A stretch of 64,000 nucleotides of DNA from Reyranella massiliensis 521 (GTDB taxonomy: Bacteria > Pseudomonadota > Alphaproteobacteria > Reyranellales > Reyranellaceae), in assembly GCA_945860205.1 (NCBI GenBank), contig CAMARK010000003.1, positions 28,881-92,880 on the forward strand, read 5' to 3'. Within the stretch, counting starts at the first letter, position 1. Each line of letters opens with the position of its first letter. Position numbers and translations under genes: made by a program. The notes below the pieces were generated by a model. It was not told the origin of the DNA. It saw only the letters and a list, made by a program, of their open reading frames with translations, and searched no databases. Shown piece after piece: positions 51,169-60,426 of the stretch.

Positions 51169-52137
51169 ATGTTTCCGACGAGAGATAGTCTGACGATCTG
51201 CTTTGCGCATGCGGCATACCAGATGAAGGACCGGTTCGACGCGCGCGACACCGGGATCAAGAATTTTCAGGTCCGCACCTATGACGAGCTGGTGAAGCGG
51301 ATCGGCGAGGCCGACGTCGTTCTGGCTTCCGGCATGTGGAAGAACGAGGTGATCCCGCACGCCTCCAAGCTCAAGTTCATCCAGTCCATCAGCTCCGGCA
51401 TGGACCAGTATTCCAGGGAATTGCTGGGCGCCAAGGGCATTCGCCTGGCCAGTGCCGCCGGCGTCAACGCCCGCGCCGTGGCCGAGCACGCCATCGCCCT
51501 GATCCTGGCCATCGCCCGGCGTCTGCCCGAGGCGCGCGACAACCAGCACAAGAAGACCTGGCGCGGCATGATCGGCGATCTCGCTCAGCGCGAGGATGAA
51601 CTCGGTGGCAAGACGCTGCTTGTGGTCGGCATGGGCCGTATCGGCAGCCATCTCGCCAAGCTCGCCAAGGCCTTCGACATGAAGGTGACGGGCATCCGGC
51701 GCGATCCCAAGGCCGGCGTCAACGGCGCCGACTCGATCCACGGCATGGGCGACCTGGTGAAGCTGGTACCTGAGGCCGATTTCGTGGCGCTCACCTGTGC
51801 GCTCACACCCGAGACCACCGGTCTGATGAGTGCGGCGGCCTTCGCGGCCATGAAGCCGTCGTCGGTGTTCGTGAACGTGGCGCGTGGCAAGGTGGCCGAC
51901 GAGGCGGCGCTGGTCGCCACCATGCAGGCTGGCAAAATCTGGGCAGCGGCGCTCGACGTCACGGTCGACGAGCCGTTGCCGGCGGCCTCGCCGCTGTGGG
52001 CGATGCCGAACGTGTTCATCACCCCGCACACGGCGGGCGAAACGCGCGCCTATGAGGACAACGTCCTCGATATCCTGATAGAGAATCTCGACCGCCTGTG
52101 GCGGGACGAGAAGACGCTGCGCAACCAGGTGCTGTAG
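51169..52137 (+). CDS. D-isomer-specific 2-hydroxyacid dehydrogenase
   Basis: 322 residues from ATG 51169, with AGGGGGAG upstream. NAD motif VVGMGRIGSHLAKLAKAF, Arg in VNVARGKVADEA, Glu in VTVDEPLPAAS and His in TPHTAGETRAYE complete the active site. Divergent from the aldolase gene, with starts 59 bases apart, so both may serve one pathway producing or using a hydroxy acid. Confidence 0.92.
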   Translation: MFPTRDSLTICFAHAAYQMKDRFDARDTGIKNFQVRTYDELVKRIGEADVVLASGMWKNEVIPHASKLKFIQSISSGMDQYSRELLGAKGIRLASAAGVNARAVAEHAIALILAIARRLPEARDNQHKKTWRGMIGDLAQREDELGGKTLLVVGMGRIGSHLAKLAKAFDMKVTGIRRDPKAGVNGADSIHGMGDLVKLVPEADFVALTCALTPETTGLMSAAAFAAMKPSSVFVNVARGKVADEAALVATMQAGKIWAAALDVTVDEPLPAASPLWAMPNVFITPHTAGETRAYEDNVLDILIENLDRLWRDEKTLRNQVL

Positions 52138-52160
52138 GCCATCCTTACTTCTAGACCAGC

Positions 52161-54500
52161 CTACTTCTTGTCGTCCTTCTTGGGCTCGTCGGCCTTGTCG
52201 ACGACAGCAGGCTTCGCGGCCGGCTGAACGGCAGGCGCCGGAGGTGCCGGCGGTTGCGGCACGGCCACCTTCGGTTCGACCTTGACCGGCGGCTTCGGCG
52301 GCTGCACCGCCGGGACAGCAGCAGGCGCCGCCGGGATCGGCGGAGTCACGGCCGCACCCTTTTCAGGAGCCTTGTTGTCGACCGGCGGCGGCGTCCGGGT
52401 TTCGGCCGGACGCGGCACGGCGGGCGCCGGCTGAGCCTGTGGCGGCGCGGCGGCCTTCGGCGGCTCGGCCTTCGGTGCTTCCGTCTTCGGCACGTCAGCG
52501 GGCTTCGCCGGCTCTGGCTTGGCCTGCGGCGGTGCCGGCGGAGCGGCAGCCTTCGGCGGGTCCACGGGCTTCGCCGGTTCTGGCTTCGCCTGCGGCGGCG
52601 CGGCCGGCGTCGCAGCCTTGGGCTGCTCGACCTTCGGCGGCTCCACGGGCTTGGCCGTTGTGTCGGGCTTGGCCGGCGCGGGGGGAACGGCGGCGGGCGC
52701 GCTCGGCGTCTTGGTGTCGGTGGCTGCCGGCGCCTTGGCTTGCGGCGCGGCGGCGGGAGGCGCAGCCGGCGCCTTGTCGTCCTTCAGGACCGGCGGCGCG
52801 GCGCCGGTGCGCGGCACGAGCGGCGGTGCGGTGACCTTGGCCTGCGGCGTGGCCGTGGCGTTGCCCGTCGCAGTGCCCGTCGCAGTGCCCGTCGTTGTGG
52901 TCGTCGCGGTGCCCGTCGTGCCCGTCGTGGCAGCCGGCGTGTTGGGTGCCGTCGCAAGCTTGGGGCCGGGCGCGGCAGGCTTGGCTGTCGTCGCAGGCTT
53001 GGCGAGAGTCGGCATGTCGGCGACCGCCGTCTTGGCGACCGCCTCGGCCTTCGGATCGGCAGCAGGCGCCGGTGTTGCGACCTTCGGATCCGCTGCTGTC
53101 GGAGCGGCAAGCGTCGCGGCCGGTGCGGCAGGTGTGGCCGGAGTAGCGGCCGGCGCGGCCCCGATCGAGGCGGTCGGCGCAGGCGGCGCCGAGACGGGAG
53201 CGACCGGCGCGGCGGCGATCTGTGCGGCCGAGACCTGCAGCGCGGCACGGGCGACCGGCTGCGAGCGAACGAAGGCGTCGGCCGGAATCACCGTGGCAAA
53301 TCGCTGGTTCGCCAGCACTGAATTCTGTCCGGCAATGTAGGCTTCGCGGCGCTGCGCCCGCTGCCAGCGATCTTCCAGCGCCTGCGCCTGGACCTGGTTG
53401 GAGCTGTTGAGGCGGGCGTAGTAGGCGCGGTCGCTGCTGTACGACGGCACATAGGCTTCGCGTGGTGCCAGGGGGAACCAACCCACCGGCGAGCTGGCCT
53501 GCGCAGACGTGTTGCCGCCCAGCAGCGCCTGCACGAGCTGGATGCCGCCGATGAAGTTGACCAGGGCCGGCGCATAGACCGGCTGCGCTTCGCGCTGTGG
53601 CGGCACCCAGACCCAGCGATTGTTGCTGTTGGCCCAGCGGCCATAGTGCGAGGGCGCATAACCCCAGGGCTGGTCGTCGACCCAGGTCCACCCCCACGGC
53701 TTCACATACGACCAATGGCCGTTCTTGTAGGGCTGCCAGCCCGTCGGCACGGAGCGCGGCGTCCAGACGTTGCCGTACTGGCTGTCGTTGCTCCAGCTGC
53801 CGTAGCTGTTGAGATCCTCATAGCCGGTGATGCCGGCCGACAGATATTGCGTCGGTACGTCGTAGTTGATCTGACGATCGCGCGCGGCCCAATAGGCCGG
53901 CTGCACCGGCGGCGCGGTGTTGAGAGTGCGCAGCTGCAGCGCGCCGGTGTCGCCGAAAACCTCGGCCACCTGGCCTGCATTGACCGTCGCGGTCCGGCCG
54001 TCGAGGCTCTGGATTTGCGCCGCGCCGGAGCGCACACCCAGGCGCGTTGCGTCCTGGGTCGAGCCCGCCTCGACGTAATAGTCGCCCTGCTGGCGCAGGT
54101 TGACCGTGCCGCGCGGCGTCACGATCTGATAGGGCGTGTTGGGGTTGAGCGCGAATGTCTTGATGTCGATGCGGCCTTGGCCCACCTGCAGGCGGGTCTG
54201 GTTGTCCTCGATCGCCAGCAGGTTGAGCTGCGTGCTGCCGTCCATGCGCACGCGCGTCCCCGCGACAGAGACTTCGCTCCGGGCATTGGGTTCGGTCCAG
54301 ATGGAATCGCCCGACGTGAGAGGCGTATTGATCACGGCCGGGCTCCAGCCCGCCTGCTGGTCGTCGTGGAAGGAAACCGTCCCTTCCGTATAGGCGAGGC
54401 GCCCGGCCTGCGAGGGCGGATCGTTGAGGGCATAGGCGCTGCCGGCAAAGGCTGCGATGCTGAGGGCGGCGCCGATGGCGACGCGAAACGATTGACCCAT
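52161..54500 (-). CDS. secreted FecR-domain protein with DUF6600 and Pro/Ala-rich tail
   Basis: 779 residues from ATG 54500 (GAGGAG upstream). Signal MGQSFRVAIGAALSIAAFAGSAYA; FecR-like domain ~35-150 (LQVGQGRIDIKTF, TPRGTVNLRQQGDYYVEAG); a Trp/Tyr-rich segment ~215-320 (WTWVDDQPWGYAPSHYGRW, WVPP) typical of DUF6600; then ~330 residues of Pro/Ala/Lys low complexity (PKAAAPPAPPQAKPEPAKP, with near-repeats) ending KKDDKK. Probably a periplasmic or surface protein whose tail spans or binds the cell wall; exact role unknown. Confidence 0.85.
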   Translation of the reverse strand: MGQSFRVAIGAALSIAAFAGSAYALNDPPSQAGRLAYTEGTVSFHDDQQAGWSPAVINTPLTSGDSIWTEPNARSEVSVAGTRVRMDGSTQLNLLAIEDNQTRLQVGQGRIDIKTFALNPNTPYQIVTPRGTVNLRQQGDYYVEAGSTQDATRLGVRSGAAQIQSLDGRTATVNAGQVAEVFGDTGALQLRTLNTAPPVQPAYWAARDRQINYDVPTQYLSAGITGYEDLNSYGSWSNDSQYGNVWTPRSVPTGWQPYKNGHWSYVKPWGWTWVDDQPWGYAPSHYGRWANSNNRWVWVPPQREAQPVYAPALVNFIGGIQLVQALLGGNTSAQASSPVGWFPLAPREAYVPSYSSDRAYYARLNSSNQVQAQALEDRWQRAQRREAYIAGQNSVLANQRFATVIPADAFVRSQPVARAALQVSAAQIAAAPVAPVSAPPAPTASIGAAPAATPATPAAPAATLAAPTAADPKVATPAPAADPKAEAVAKTAVADMPTLAKPATTAKPAAPGPKLATAPNTPAATTGTTGTATTTTTGTATGTATGNATATPQAKVTAPPLVPRTGAAPPVLKDDKAPAAPPAAAPQAKAPAATDTKTPSAPAAVPPAPAKPDTTAKPVEPPKVEQPKAATPAAPPQAKPEPAKPVDPPKAAAPPAPPQAKPEPAKPADVPKTEAPKAEPPKAAAPPQAQPAPAVPRPAETRTPPPVDNKAPEKGAAVTPPIPAAPAAVPAVQPPKPPVKVEPKVAVPQPPAPPAPAVQPAAKPAVVDKADEPKKDDKK

Positions 54501-54600
54501 GCCGTTGCTCCTCGATAGGCTCGCGCCGCCCGCCGTTGCTTGCGGCACGCGCTAAGTACAACGTCGCCAATGACCAGGCGGTTCCACCAGGGAGACAAGA

Positions 54601-55182
54601 ATGCCCGTCGCAGACCCCAACCGCGTGATCGTCACCGGCGAAAACCCGTTCATCCGCCTCAGCGAGAAGGACGGCGATCCCAATTCAACGGAAGCCAGCT
54701 TCTGGCGCATCCTGTTCTGCCCGGCCGGGCCGGGCCACGTGCTCTATCTCAAGAGCGAGCTGACGCATGGCCGCTGGCGCATCTATTCCGACAACATCGC
54801 TATGGCCCGCTGGCTGCAGCAGACCGTGCAGGGCATGCTCAATCCCGAACTCAAGGACCTCTCGATCGGCGTGATCGACGCCGAGTTCTCCCGCTCGGGC
54901 GATCCGCGCTATTTCTGGACCGAGCACGTCTCGGCGGCCGACTCAGAGGTTGCGCTCACCTGGTACGACGCCGGCGATCCGCTGCTGATCCACACCAATC
55001 CCAACGAGGCGCCAAACCCGCGGCCCTACGGCGTCTGCACCGTGTTGATCCCGGTGATGGGCGCCCGGCTGACCGTGGACGGTATCCAGGCCAAAGGCCT
55101 GCCGTGGAAACGCGAGCGCGAAGGACGGCCCTTCAGCACCTGCGCGCTGGCCTTCTCGGAAAGCTGGACGGAAGCGCGGTAG
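54601..55182 (+). CDS. conserved hypothetical protein
   Basis: 193 residues with no signal or membrane helix. Segments such as ASFWRILFCPAGPGHVLYLKSELTHGRWRIYSDNIAMARWLQ and STCALAFSESWTEAR look like a conserved soluble fold, but I cannot assign it. GGGAGACAAGA precedes ATG 54601. It is divergent from the FecR-like gene and convergent with the LLM gene. Confidence 0.7.
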   Translation: MPVADPNRVIVTGENPFIRLSEKDGDPNSTEASFWRILFCPAGPGHVLYLKSELTHGRWRIYSDNIAMARWLQQTVQGMLNPELKDLSIGVIDAEFSRSGDPRYFWTEHVSAADSEVALTWYDAGDPLLIHTNPNEAPNPRPYGVCTVLIPVMGARLTVDGIQAKGLPWKREREGRPFSTCALAFSESWTEAR

Positions 55183-55197
55183 GCGGGGGCGAGCCAG

Positions 55198-56217
55198 CTA
55201 ACCCTTGAGGTCGAAGGCGCGCGCGAGCTGGGTATAGCTCTCGCGTCGCACTTCCTCGTCGTGCGTCCAGGTGACGACGGCCATTTCCTGGACGCCGACC
55301 TCCGCCGCCAGGTCGCGGATTCGTGTTGCAACCTCGGGCCCGGTGCCGACGAAGGAGTCCTTGCGGAACTGCTCCATGCGCGCCTGCTCATGGACGGTGA
55401 GGGGGGCTGCCGCCGCGACATCAGGTGATTCCAACGGCACCAGGATGCCCTTGTCGCGGTTGATGCGGGAGAGCGCGCGCGAGGTGAAATGGTATTGCGC
55501 CTGCTCCATGGTCTCGGCAGCCAGCGCCCAGACGCAGAGCCCGGCGCGCGGCTCGGGGTGGCGCTCGCTCGGCCTGTATGTGCGCTGGTAGAGATCGATG
55601 GCGCGCTTGCCGCCGGCACCGTCGCTGAAGAACCAAGCGTAGCAGTAGGGCAAACCGAATAGCGCGGCGACCTGGGCGCCGTAGTCGGAGCTGCCGAGGA
55701 TCCACACCTCGGGCGCCGTGGCACCCTGCGGGAAGGCCTTTACCGACGCGAAGGGATGGCGGTCGACCAGGGGCTCGTTGTGCACCCAGGCGATCAGGTC
55801 GCGCACGTCGGAGGGAAAATGCTCGGGCCGTTCGTTGGCCGCGGGATTGAGGGCGAAGGCCGTACGCCCGTCCGAGCCCGGCGCGCGGCCGAGCCCCATG
55901 TCGATGCGGCCCGGTGCCAACGCGTCGAGTACACGGAAGACCTCGGCCACTTTGAACGGCGCGTAGTGCGGCAACATGATGCCGGCGCTACCGATCCGGA
56001 TGCGCTCCGTCGTGGCCGCGATCGCCGCGATCACGATCTCGGGCGCGGTGCCGACGATGGTCGGGTGGTTGTGGTGCTCCGACACCCAGAAGCGCTGGTA
56101 GCCCAGCGCCTCGCAGTGTTTCGCGAGCGCCACGGTGTTGCGGATCGACTGGTCCTGCGGGCGCCCGGCGACGGCGATCGACTGGTCGAGAACGGAAAGA
56201 CGCGTGAGCTTTGACAT
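55198..56217 (-). CDS. LLM class flavin-dependent oxidoreductase (MsnO8-type)
   Basis: 339 residues. Luciferase-like barrel of the shorter, coenzyme-FMN group: LSVLDQSIA at the start, CEALGYQRFWVSEHHNHPTIVGTAPEI, IRIGSAGIMLPHYAPFKVAEVFRVLDALAPGRIDMGLGRAPGSDG and FVGTGPEVATRIRDLA. No linked reductase. Lies 24 bases downstream of the convergent binding-protein stop region. Confidence 0.9.
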   Translation of the reverse strand: MSKLTRLSVLDQSIAVAGRPQDQSIRNTVALAKHCEALGYQRFWVSEHHNHPTIVGTAPEIVIAAIAATTERIRIGSAGIMLPHYAPFKVAEVFRVLDALAPGRIDMGLGRAPGSDGRTAFALNPAANERPEHFPSDVRDLIAWVHNEPLVDRHPFASVKAFPQGATAPEVWILGSSDYGAQVAALFGLPYCYAWFFSDGAGGKRAIDLYQRTYRPSERHPEPRAGLCVWALAAETMEQAQYHFTSRALSRINRDKGILVPLESPDVAAAAPLTVHEQARMEQFRKDSFVGTGPEVATRIRDLAAEVGVQEMAVVTWTHDEEVRRESYTQLARAFDLKG

Positions 56218-56241
56218 TGCGGGAGACGTAAGGCGTGCGCG

Positions 56242-57114
56242 CTACTCCGGCAAGGTCGCGATCATGTACAGCGCCTGCAGCGTGGGCGTCGGTTTCTCCT
56301 GGGCGCCAAATGTCCTGGTGAAGATCGTGGCGATCTCACCGGAGCGGTAGACGTGGCTGAGCGCCGTGTCGACGGCGAGGCGGAAATCGCCGTCGCCGCG
56401 GCGCATCGCCAGCGCGAACGGCTCGATGGTGAGGAAGGTACCGGCGAGCAGGATGCGGGCGGCGGCGGGATGGCCCTTGATCATGCCGGCCAGCATCGTG
56501 CGCCCGGCGAAATAGGCGGAGATGTTGCCTTTCTCCAAAGCGACCATCGCTTCGTCGAAGCTCTTGAACGGCACGATCTCGGCATTGACGTGCAGCGCTG
56601 CGAGGGAATTGCGCGTGCCCTGTTCGGTCAATGTGCCGGCCACGACGCCGACCTTCTTGCCGGCGAGGAGCTTGAGGTCCTGCGGCCCGTCGTTGCGGAT
56701 GGCGAAGCTGGTGCCGTCGATGAAGGTCGGGATGGAGAAATCCACGACCTTGCGGCGCTCCACCGTCTGGGTGAACGAGTCGCAGAGCAGGTCGGCCTTG
56801 TTCTGGGTGATGGCGTCGAGGCGGTTGACCGTGGCCACCGGCACATAGGCCACTTTCAGGTCGGGGATTTTGAGCTGCTCGGCGAGCTGCTTGGCCGCCG
56901 CCTGACAGAGCTCGATCATGTAGCCGGCGGGCTGGCCGGCCGGCGTCTTGTAGGCGAAGGGCGGGGCGTCCTCGCGATAGGCGACGCGCAGGGTCTTGCT
57001 CTGGCGGATGTCGTCGAGTGTGGCGGCCATGGCGTTGCTGCCAAGGACAGCGCCCCCAAATGTAATATTGGCCGCCAGTGTCAGGATGCCGAGCTTCTTC
57101 GATATCGCGTTCAT
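56242..57114 (-). CDS. ABC transporter substrate-binding protein, family 3 (amino acid type)
   Basis: 290 residues from ATG 57114; the track start 57249 overlaps the divergent promoter. Signal MNAISKKLGILTLAANITFGGAVLGSNAMA-A, then LRVAYREDAPPFAYKTPAGQPAGYMIELCQ, the classical SBP_bac_3 opening. No permease or ATPase gene adjoins it, so it is an orphan binding protein. Confidence 0.9.
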   Translation of the reverse strand: MNAISKKLGILTLAANITFGGAVLGSNAMAATLDDIRQSKTLRVAYREDAPPFAYKTPAGQPAGYMIELCQAAAKQLAEQLKIPDLKVAYVPVATVNRLDAITQNKADLLCDSFTQTVERRKVVDFSIPTFIDGTSFAIRNDGPQDLKLLAGKKVGVVAGTLTEQGTRNSLAALHVNAEIVPFKSFDEAMVALEKGNISAYFAGRTMLAGMIKGHPAAARILLAGTFLTIEPFALAMRRGDGDFRLAVDTALSHVYRSGEIATIFTRTFGAQEKPTPTLQALYMIATLPE

Positions 57115-57210
57115 GATTCCCGTTCCTGTAGTGCCGGATGGGAAACAATCCGATATCCCGCCCGTTATGACCATCAGAATTACTGGAGGCGGAATTACAG
57201 GAGGCCGGTC

Positions 57211-57669
57211 ATGGCCCGCAACAAGTCCCGCGTCGTCGGCATCGACCATATTTCCATCCGCGTCAGCGACTACAAGAAGTCAAAGGCTTTCTACGGCAAG
57301 CTGTTTGATTTCCTGGGCTTCGATCTGTCGGACGACTACGGCACCACCATCGGCTGGACCAACGGCCGGACGCGGTACTGGATCGCGCCGGCGGAGCGCC
57401 GCAAGACCCATCGCATCGGCGACGTCGGCTTCCATCACTATGCCTTCGAGCTGCGCCACCGGAAGGACGTCGATGCGCTGCAGGCCTTCCTCGAAAAGGA
57501 GAAGGTGCGCATCGTCGATCCGGCGGCCGAATACTACGACGACTATTACGCGGTCTTCTTTCTGGATCCCGACGGGCTCAAGCTCGAAGGCATGAAATAC
57601 GGCGAATTGGGCGCCAAGCGGAAGCGTAAGTCCTTGAAAAAACAGGATTTAGGTTCTTCATTGAATTAG
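57211..57669 (+). CDS. VOC (glyoxalase/bleomycin resistance) family protein
   Basis: 152 residues from ATG 57211, with CAGGAGG upstream. GIDHISIRVSDYKKSKAFYGKLFDFLGF is the first VOC beta-alpha-beta unit; HHYAFELRHRKDVDALQ and DDYYAVFFLDPDGLKLEGM the second with a terminal Glu ligand. Lys-rich tail. Metal-dependent lyase, isomerase or dioxygenase; substrate unknown. Confidence 0.88.
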   Translation: MARNKSRVVGIDHISIRVSDYKKSKAFYGKLFDFLGFDLSDDYGTTIGWTNGRTRYWIAPAERRKTHRIGDVGFHHYAFELRHRKDVDALQAFLEKEKVRIVDPAAEYYDDYYAVFFLDPDGLKLEGMKYGELGAKRKRKSLKKQDLGSSLN

Positions 57670-57682
57670 TTCTGCGAATGAC

Positions 57683-57710
57683 TTGCAATTGGTGGCCGAG
57701 GCGGTATATT
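57683..57710 (+). promoter_or_regulatory. promoter of the ahpC-ahpD pair
   Basis: TTGCAA (57683-57688) and TATATT (57705-57710) with a 16-bp spacer, 38 bases before ATG 57749. Just downstream a GAA-ACG-TTC dyad (57712-57720) could be a regulator site. Peroxide control by OxyR is expected from the genes but no oxyR gene is in the window. Confidence 0.5.
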
Positions 57711-57748
57711 AGAAACGTTCCAATCTACATCGTCTCAAGGAGCGTTTC

Positions 57749-58288
57749 ATGCTGACCATCGGTGACAAGTTTCCCTCGTTCGACCTCAAGGCGGTGGTGA
57801 GCACCGACCCCAAGACCGCCTTCACCCAACTCTCGGACAAGAGCGACAAGGGCAAGTGGAAGATCGTGTTCTTCTGGCCCAAGGATTTCACTTTCGTCTG
57901 TCCGACCGAGATCGCGGCCTTCGGCAAGATCAACAAGGAATTCAACGAGCGCGACGCGGTGGTCTACGGCGTGTCGACCGACTCCGAGTTCGTCCATCTT
58001 GCCTGGCGCCAGAACCATGCCGACCTGAAGACGCTGCCGTTCGCCATGCTGGCCGACCTCAAGCGCGAGCTGTCGACGTCGCTCGGCATCCTCGACAGAT
58101 CAGAGGGCGTTTGCCTCCGCGCCACCTTCATCGTCGATCCCGAGGGCATCATCCGCTTCGTGTCGGTGAACGACCTCTCGGTCGGCCGCAATCCGCAGGA
58201 AGTGCTGCGCGTCCTCGACGCCCTGCAGACCGACGAGCTCTGCCCGTGCAACTGGCAGAAGGGCGACGACGTCCTCAAGGCCGCCTAA
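57749..58288 (+). CDS. ahpC: peroxiredoxin, AhpC type
   Basis: 179 residues, 2-Cys peroxiredoxin. Peroxidatic Cys lies in [13 protein letters not shown] (~51) and resolving Cys in the C-terminal LCPCNWQKG. It reduces hydrogen peroxide, organic peroxides and peroxynitrite. The AhpF reductase is absent; as in actinobacteria, the adjacent AhpD may regenerate it. CAAGGAGCG site before ATG. Confidence 0.95.
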   Translation: MLTIGDKFPSFDLKAVVSTDPKTAFTQLSDKSDKGKWKIVFFWPKDFTFVCPTEIAAFGKINKEFNERDAVVYGVSTDSEFVHLAWRQNHADLKTLPFAMLADLKRELSTSLGILDRSEGVCLRATFIVDPEGIIRFVSVNDLSVGRNPQEVLRVLDALQTDELCPCNWQKGDDVLKAA

Positions 58289-58299
58289 GGGAGGATGCA

Positions 58300-58851
58300 A
58301 TGTCGCTCGACGTCCTGAAGGATCGGCTGCCCGACTACGCACGCGACCTGAAGCTCAATCTCTCGAGCCTGGCCGCCGAGCAGTTGCTCAGCCCGCAGCA
58401 GAGAGCCGGCAGCTTCGTCGCTGCAGCGCTGGCCGCAAACCACGCTCCGACCACGCAAGCCGTGGTCGGGGCCTTCGCAGCCGAGTTGTCGCCGGAAGCG
58501 CTCAACGCCGCCAAGATCGCGGCGTCGCTGATGGCGATGAACAACATCTACTACCGCTTCGTGCATCTCGTGCACGTGGCCGACTACAAGACCCTGCCGG
58601 CCAAGCTGCGCATGACCGCCATGGCCAAGCCCGGCGTCGACAAGGTCGATTTCGAGCTGTGGTCGCTGGTGGTCTCGGCCGTCAACGGTTGCGGCATGTG
58701 TCTGGAAGCGCATGAGAAGGTGTGCCGCGAGGCGGGTCTCTCGGCGGAGCAGGTCCGGGCCGCCGTGCGGATTGCTGCAACGGTGCATGCCGTGGCCCGC
58801 ACCTTGTCCGCTGAAGAGGCGCTCGCGCCGCAGTTCGCGGCCGCAGCCTAG
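58300..58851 (+). CDS. ahpD: alkyl hydroperoxidase AhpD
   Basis: 183 residues from ATG 58300 (GGGAGGATGCA upstream). All-alpha CMD fold with the CxxC site [14 protein letters not shown] (~130) and the upstream SAVNG; the Glu/His relay is in place. AhpD passes electrons from lipoamide to AhpC. Eleven bases separate it from ahpC, so they form one operon. Confidence 0.95.
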   Translation: MSLDVLKDRLPDYARDLKLNLSSLAAEQLLSPQQRAGSFVAAALAANHAPTTQAVVGAFAAELSPEALNAAKIAASLMAMNNIYYRFVHLVHVADYKTLPAKLRMTAMAKPGVDKVDFELWSLVVSAVNGCGMCLEAHEKVCREAGLSAEQVRAAVRIAATVHAVARTLSAEEALAPQFAAAA

Positions 58852-58912
58852 CTTGTGCGTCACGGCGTGCGGGCCAAACTCCGGCCGATTTTTTGGTAGC
58901 CGGAGAGCCCGC

Positions 58913-59029
58913 ATGTCGATGACCGCCGCCCAGCCGAAATCAGCGCCGATCGCTGGCACCTACCAGTTCAAGGGCATGCTCGACAGCTTTACCCAGCGCA
59001 AGAGCTTGACGGTCGACCTCGCTGTCTAA
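58913..59029 (+). CDS. possible 38-residue small protein
   Basis: ATG 58913 with GGAGAG nine bases upstream starts a short frame: MSMTAAQPKSAPIAGTYQFKG…, ending LTVDLAV. It could be a tiny ORF or chance; codon use is like the neighbours and the stop coincides with the convergent thioesterase's end. No family recognised. Confidence 0.35.
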   Translation: MSMTAAQPKSAPIAGTYQFKGMLDSFTQRKSLTVDLAV

Positions 59030-59922
59030 AACCGCAGCTTCGCGGCTGCGAGCCGCGCCTGATCTTCCGGGCTGAAGATCATGATCTTGCGGACTTTCTG
59101 ATCGAACTTCATGCCGACGGCTTCGGCGCAGGCGGCCAGCGTGCCGGTCTCGGCCTCGAACAGAAAGTGCGTGAAGACCAGCACCTTGCTGGTGAAGGCC
59201 GCTAGGCCGCTCATCACCACGGCAAGGTCGCCGGCGCGCAACGGGCGGCGGTAGTGGTTCAGCATCTCGACCACCACCGAGCCCTCCTGGCGGGTCTGCA
59301 TGGCGGCGCGGTCGAAGCCGAGATGGTTCCACAGCATCGGCGCGCCATCCGAGTAGCGGCCGAACTGGTGGCGCGGCAGGAAGCAGCCGTGCTCGTCGCA
59401 TTCGTCGGGCGTGATCACCGTGCGGCCGACGTCGATCAGCCCGGTCGCGGGCGCGGCCGCGAGCGTGAGATCGGGCAGGGCGAGCGTGCCGACGCTCCGT
59501 GGTTTGGCTGCTTCCGGTAGCGCCATGAGGGCGGCTTCGGCGCGGGCACGGAAGGCATCGGGCCAGGGCCGGTCGCAAACGATGCGGCGGCGCATGGTGG
59601 CGGCCACGCGTCCGTCGGCCGGGTTGCGGATTTCGTGATAGGCGAGGAGATGGCGGGCGCCGATCTCGACCGGGGCCGAGCGGACCTCGACGGCATCGAC
59701 GACACGGAACTCGCGGAGATAGCGGACGTGGTCTTCGGCCGCCGTCACGGCGAGGCCCGCGGCCCGTTGCGCACGCGGCCCCAGGCCAAGGCCGGCGAGG
59801 AGATGCGCCGACGCCTCGTGGCCGAACTCGGTGTAGAACTGGACGTTCAGATGGTCGTTCTCGTCGCACTGCCAGGTGTTCACGGCGGTGCTGAAAGTCG
59901 GCATCAATTCGGTCGTTGGCAC
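59026..59922 (-). CDS. double hot-dog acyl-CoA thioesterase family protein
   Basis: About 298 residues. Two hot-dog repeats are seen: WQCDENDHLNVQFYTEFGHEAS (~15-37) and VITPDECDEHGCFLPRHQFGRYSDG (~165-190), each with the Asp/Glu-His pattern of thioesterases. Start choice is uncertain: GTG 59922 has AGAGAG eight bases upstream; the track's GTG 59931 and ATG 59904 are alternatives. It likely hydrolyses a hydroxyacyl- or aromatic acyl-CoA. Confidence 0.85.
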   Translation of the reverse strand: MPTTELMPTFSTAVNTWQCDENDHLNVQFYTEFGHEASAHLLAGLGLGPRAQRAAGLAVTAAEDHVRYLREFRVVDAVEVRSAPVEIGARHLLAYHEIRNPADGRVAATMRRRIVCDRPWPDAFRARAEAALMALPEAAKPRSVGTLALPDLTLAAAPATGLIDVGRTVITPDECDEHGCFLPRHQFGRYSDGAPMLWNHLGFDRAAMQTRQEGSVVVEMLNHYRRPLRAGDLAVVMSGLAAFTSKVLVFTHFLFEAETGTLAACAEAVGMKFDQKVRKIMIFSPEDQARLAAAKLRF

Positions 59923-60109
59923 GCGACACACTCTCTGCTGTCTGTGGATGGCCGCTCAAATGGCCGAAAAAGCCACAGAAATCGACATTTTTCGGGTGTT
60001 CCGGGCTTGCGGGGGAACGATTCGTGGATAACCTTGGGTTCGCCAGCGCTGTCCTGGGGCGTCAGGAAGACGTTGGTGAAACTTAAAAAACGTAAGGGAC
60101 CCCTCCACT

Positions 60110-60406
60110 ATGGCTACCAAAACCACTGTTCCGACTGTCCCGCTGTCCAAGGTTGCGGCCGAGCTGGCCGAGAAGACGGGCATGACCAAGAAGGACGCCA
60201 CCGGCGCCCTCGATGAGTTCATCGGTCTGGTCGTGAAGCACCTCAAGAAGGGCAACAAGGTCCGCGTTACGGGCCTCGGCATCTTCCAGGTGCGCGCGCG
60301 TCCGGCCCGCATGGGTCGCAACCCGGCCACTGGCGAAGCGATCAAGATCAAGGCGTCGAAGAAGGTTGCCTTCCGCGTCGCCAAGGATCTCAAGGAAGCG
60401 ATCTAA
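60110..60406 (+). CDS. HU family DNA-binding protein
   Basis: 98 residues: VAAELAEKTGMTKKDATGALDEFIGLVVKHLKKGNKVRVTGLGIFQVRARPARMGRNPATGEAIKIKASKKVAFRVAKDLKEAI, the full histone-like fold with the DNA-inserting Pro (GRNPATGE). It bends and compacts DNA as a dimer. Followed by a strong terminator, so monocistronic. Confidence 0.96.
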   Translation: MATKTTVPTVPLSKVAAELAEKTGMTKKDATGALDEFIGLVVKHLKKGNKVRVTGLGIFQVRARPARMGRNPATGEAIKIKASKKVAFRVAKDLKEAI

Positions 60407-60426
60407 GCCGCTTCCAACCGAAGATC

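Noticed and set aside
52161-53300. CRISPR array or tandem DNA repeat
   Set aside because: The periodicity reflects Pro/Ala/Lys codons in one continuous reading frame, without identical repeats and unique spacers.
52254-53340. Gly/Arg-rich plus-strand ORFs over the FecR-like gene
   Set aside because: They arise from reading the Pro/Ala-coding repeat DNA backwards.
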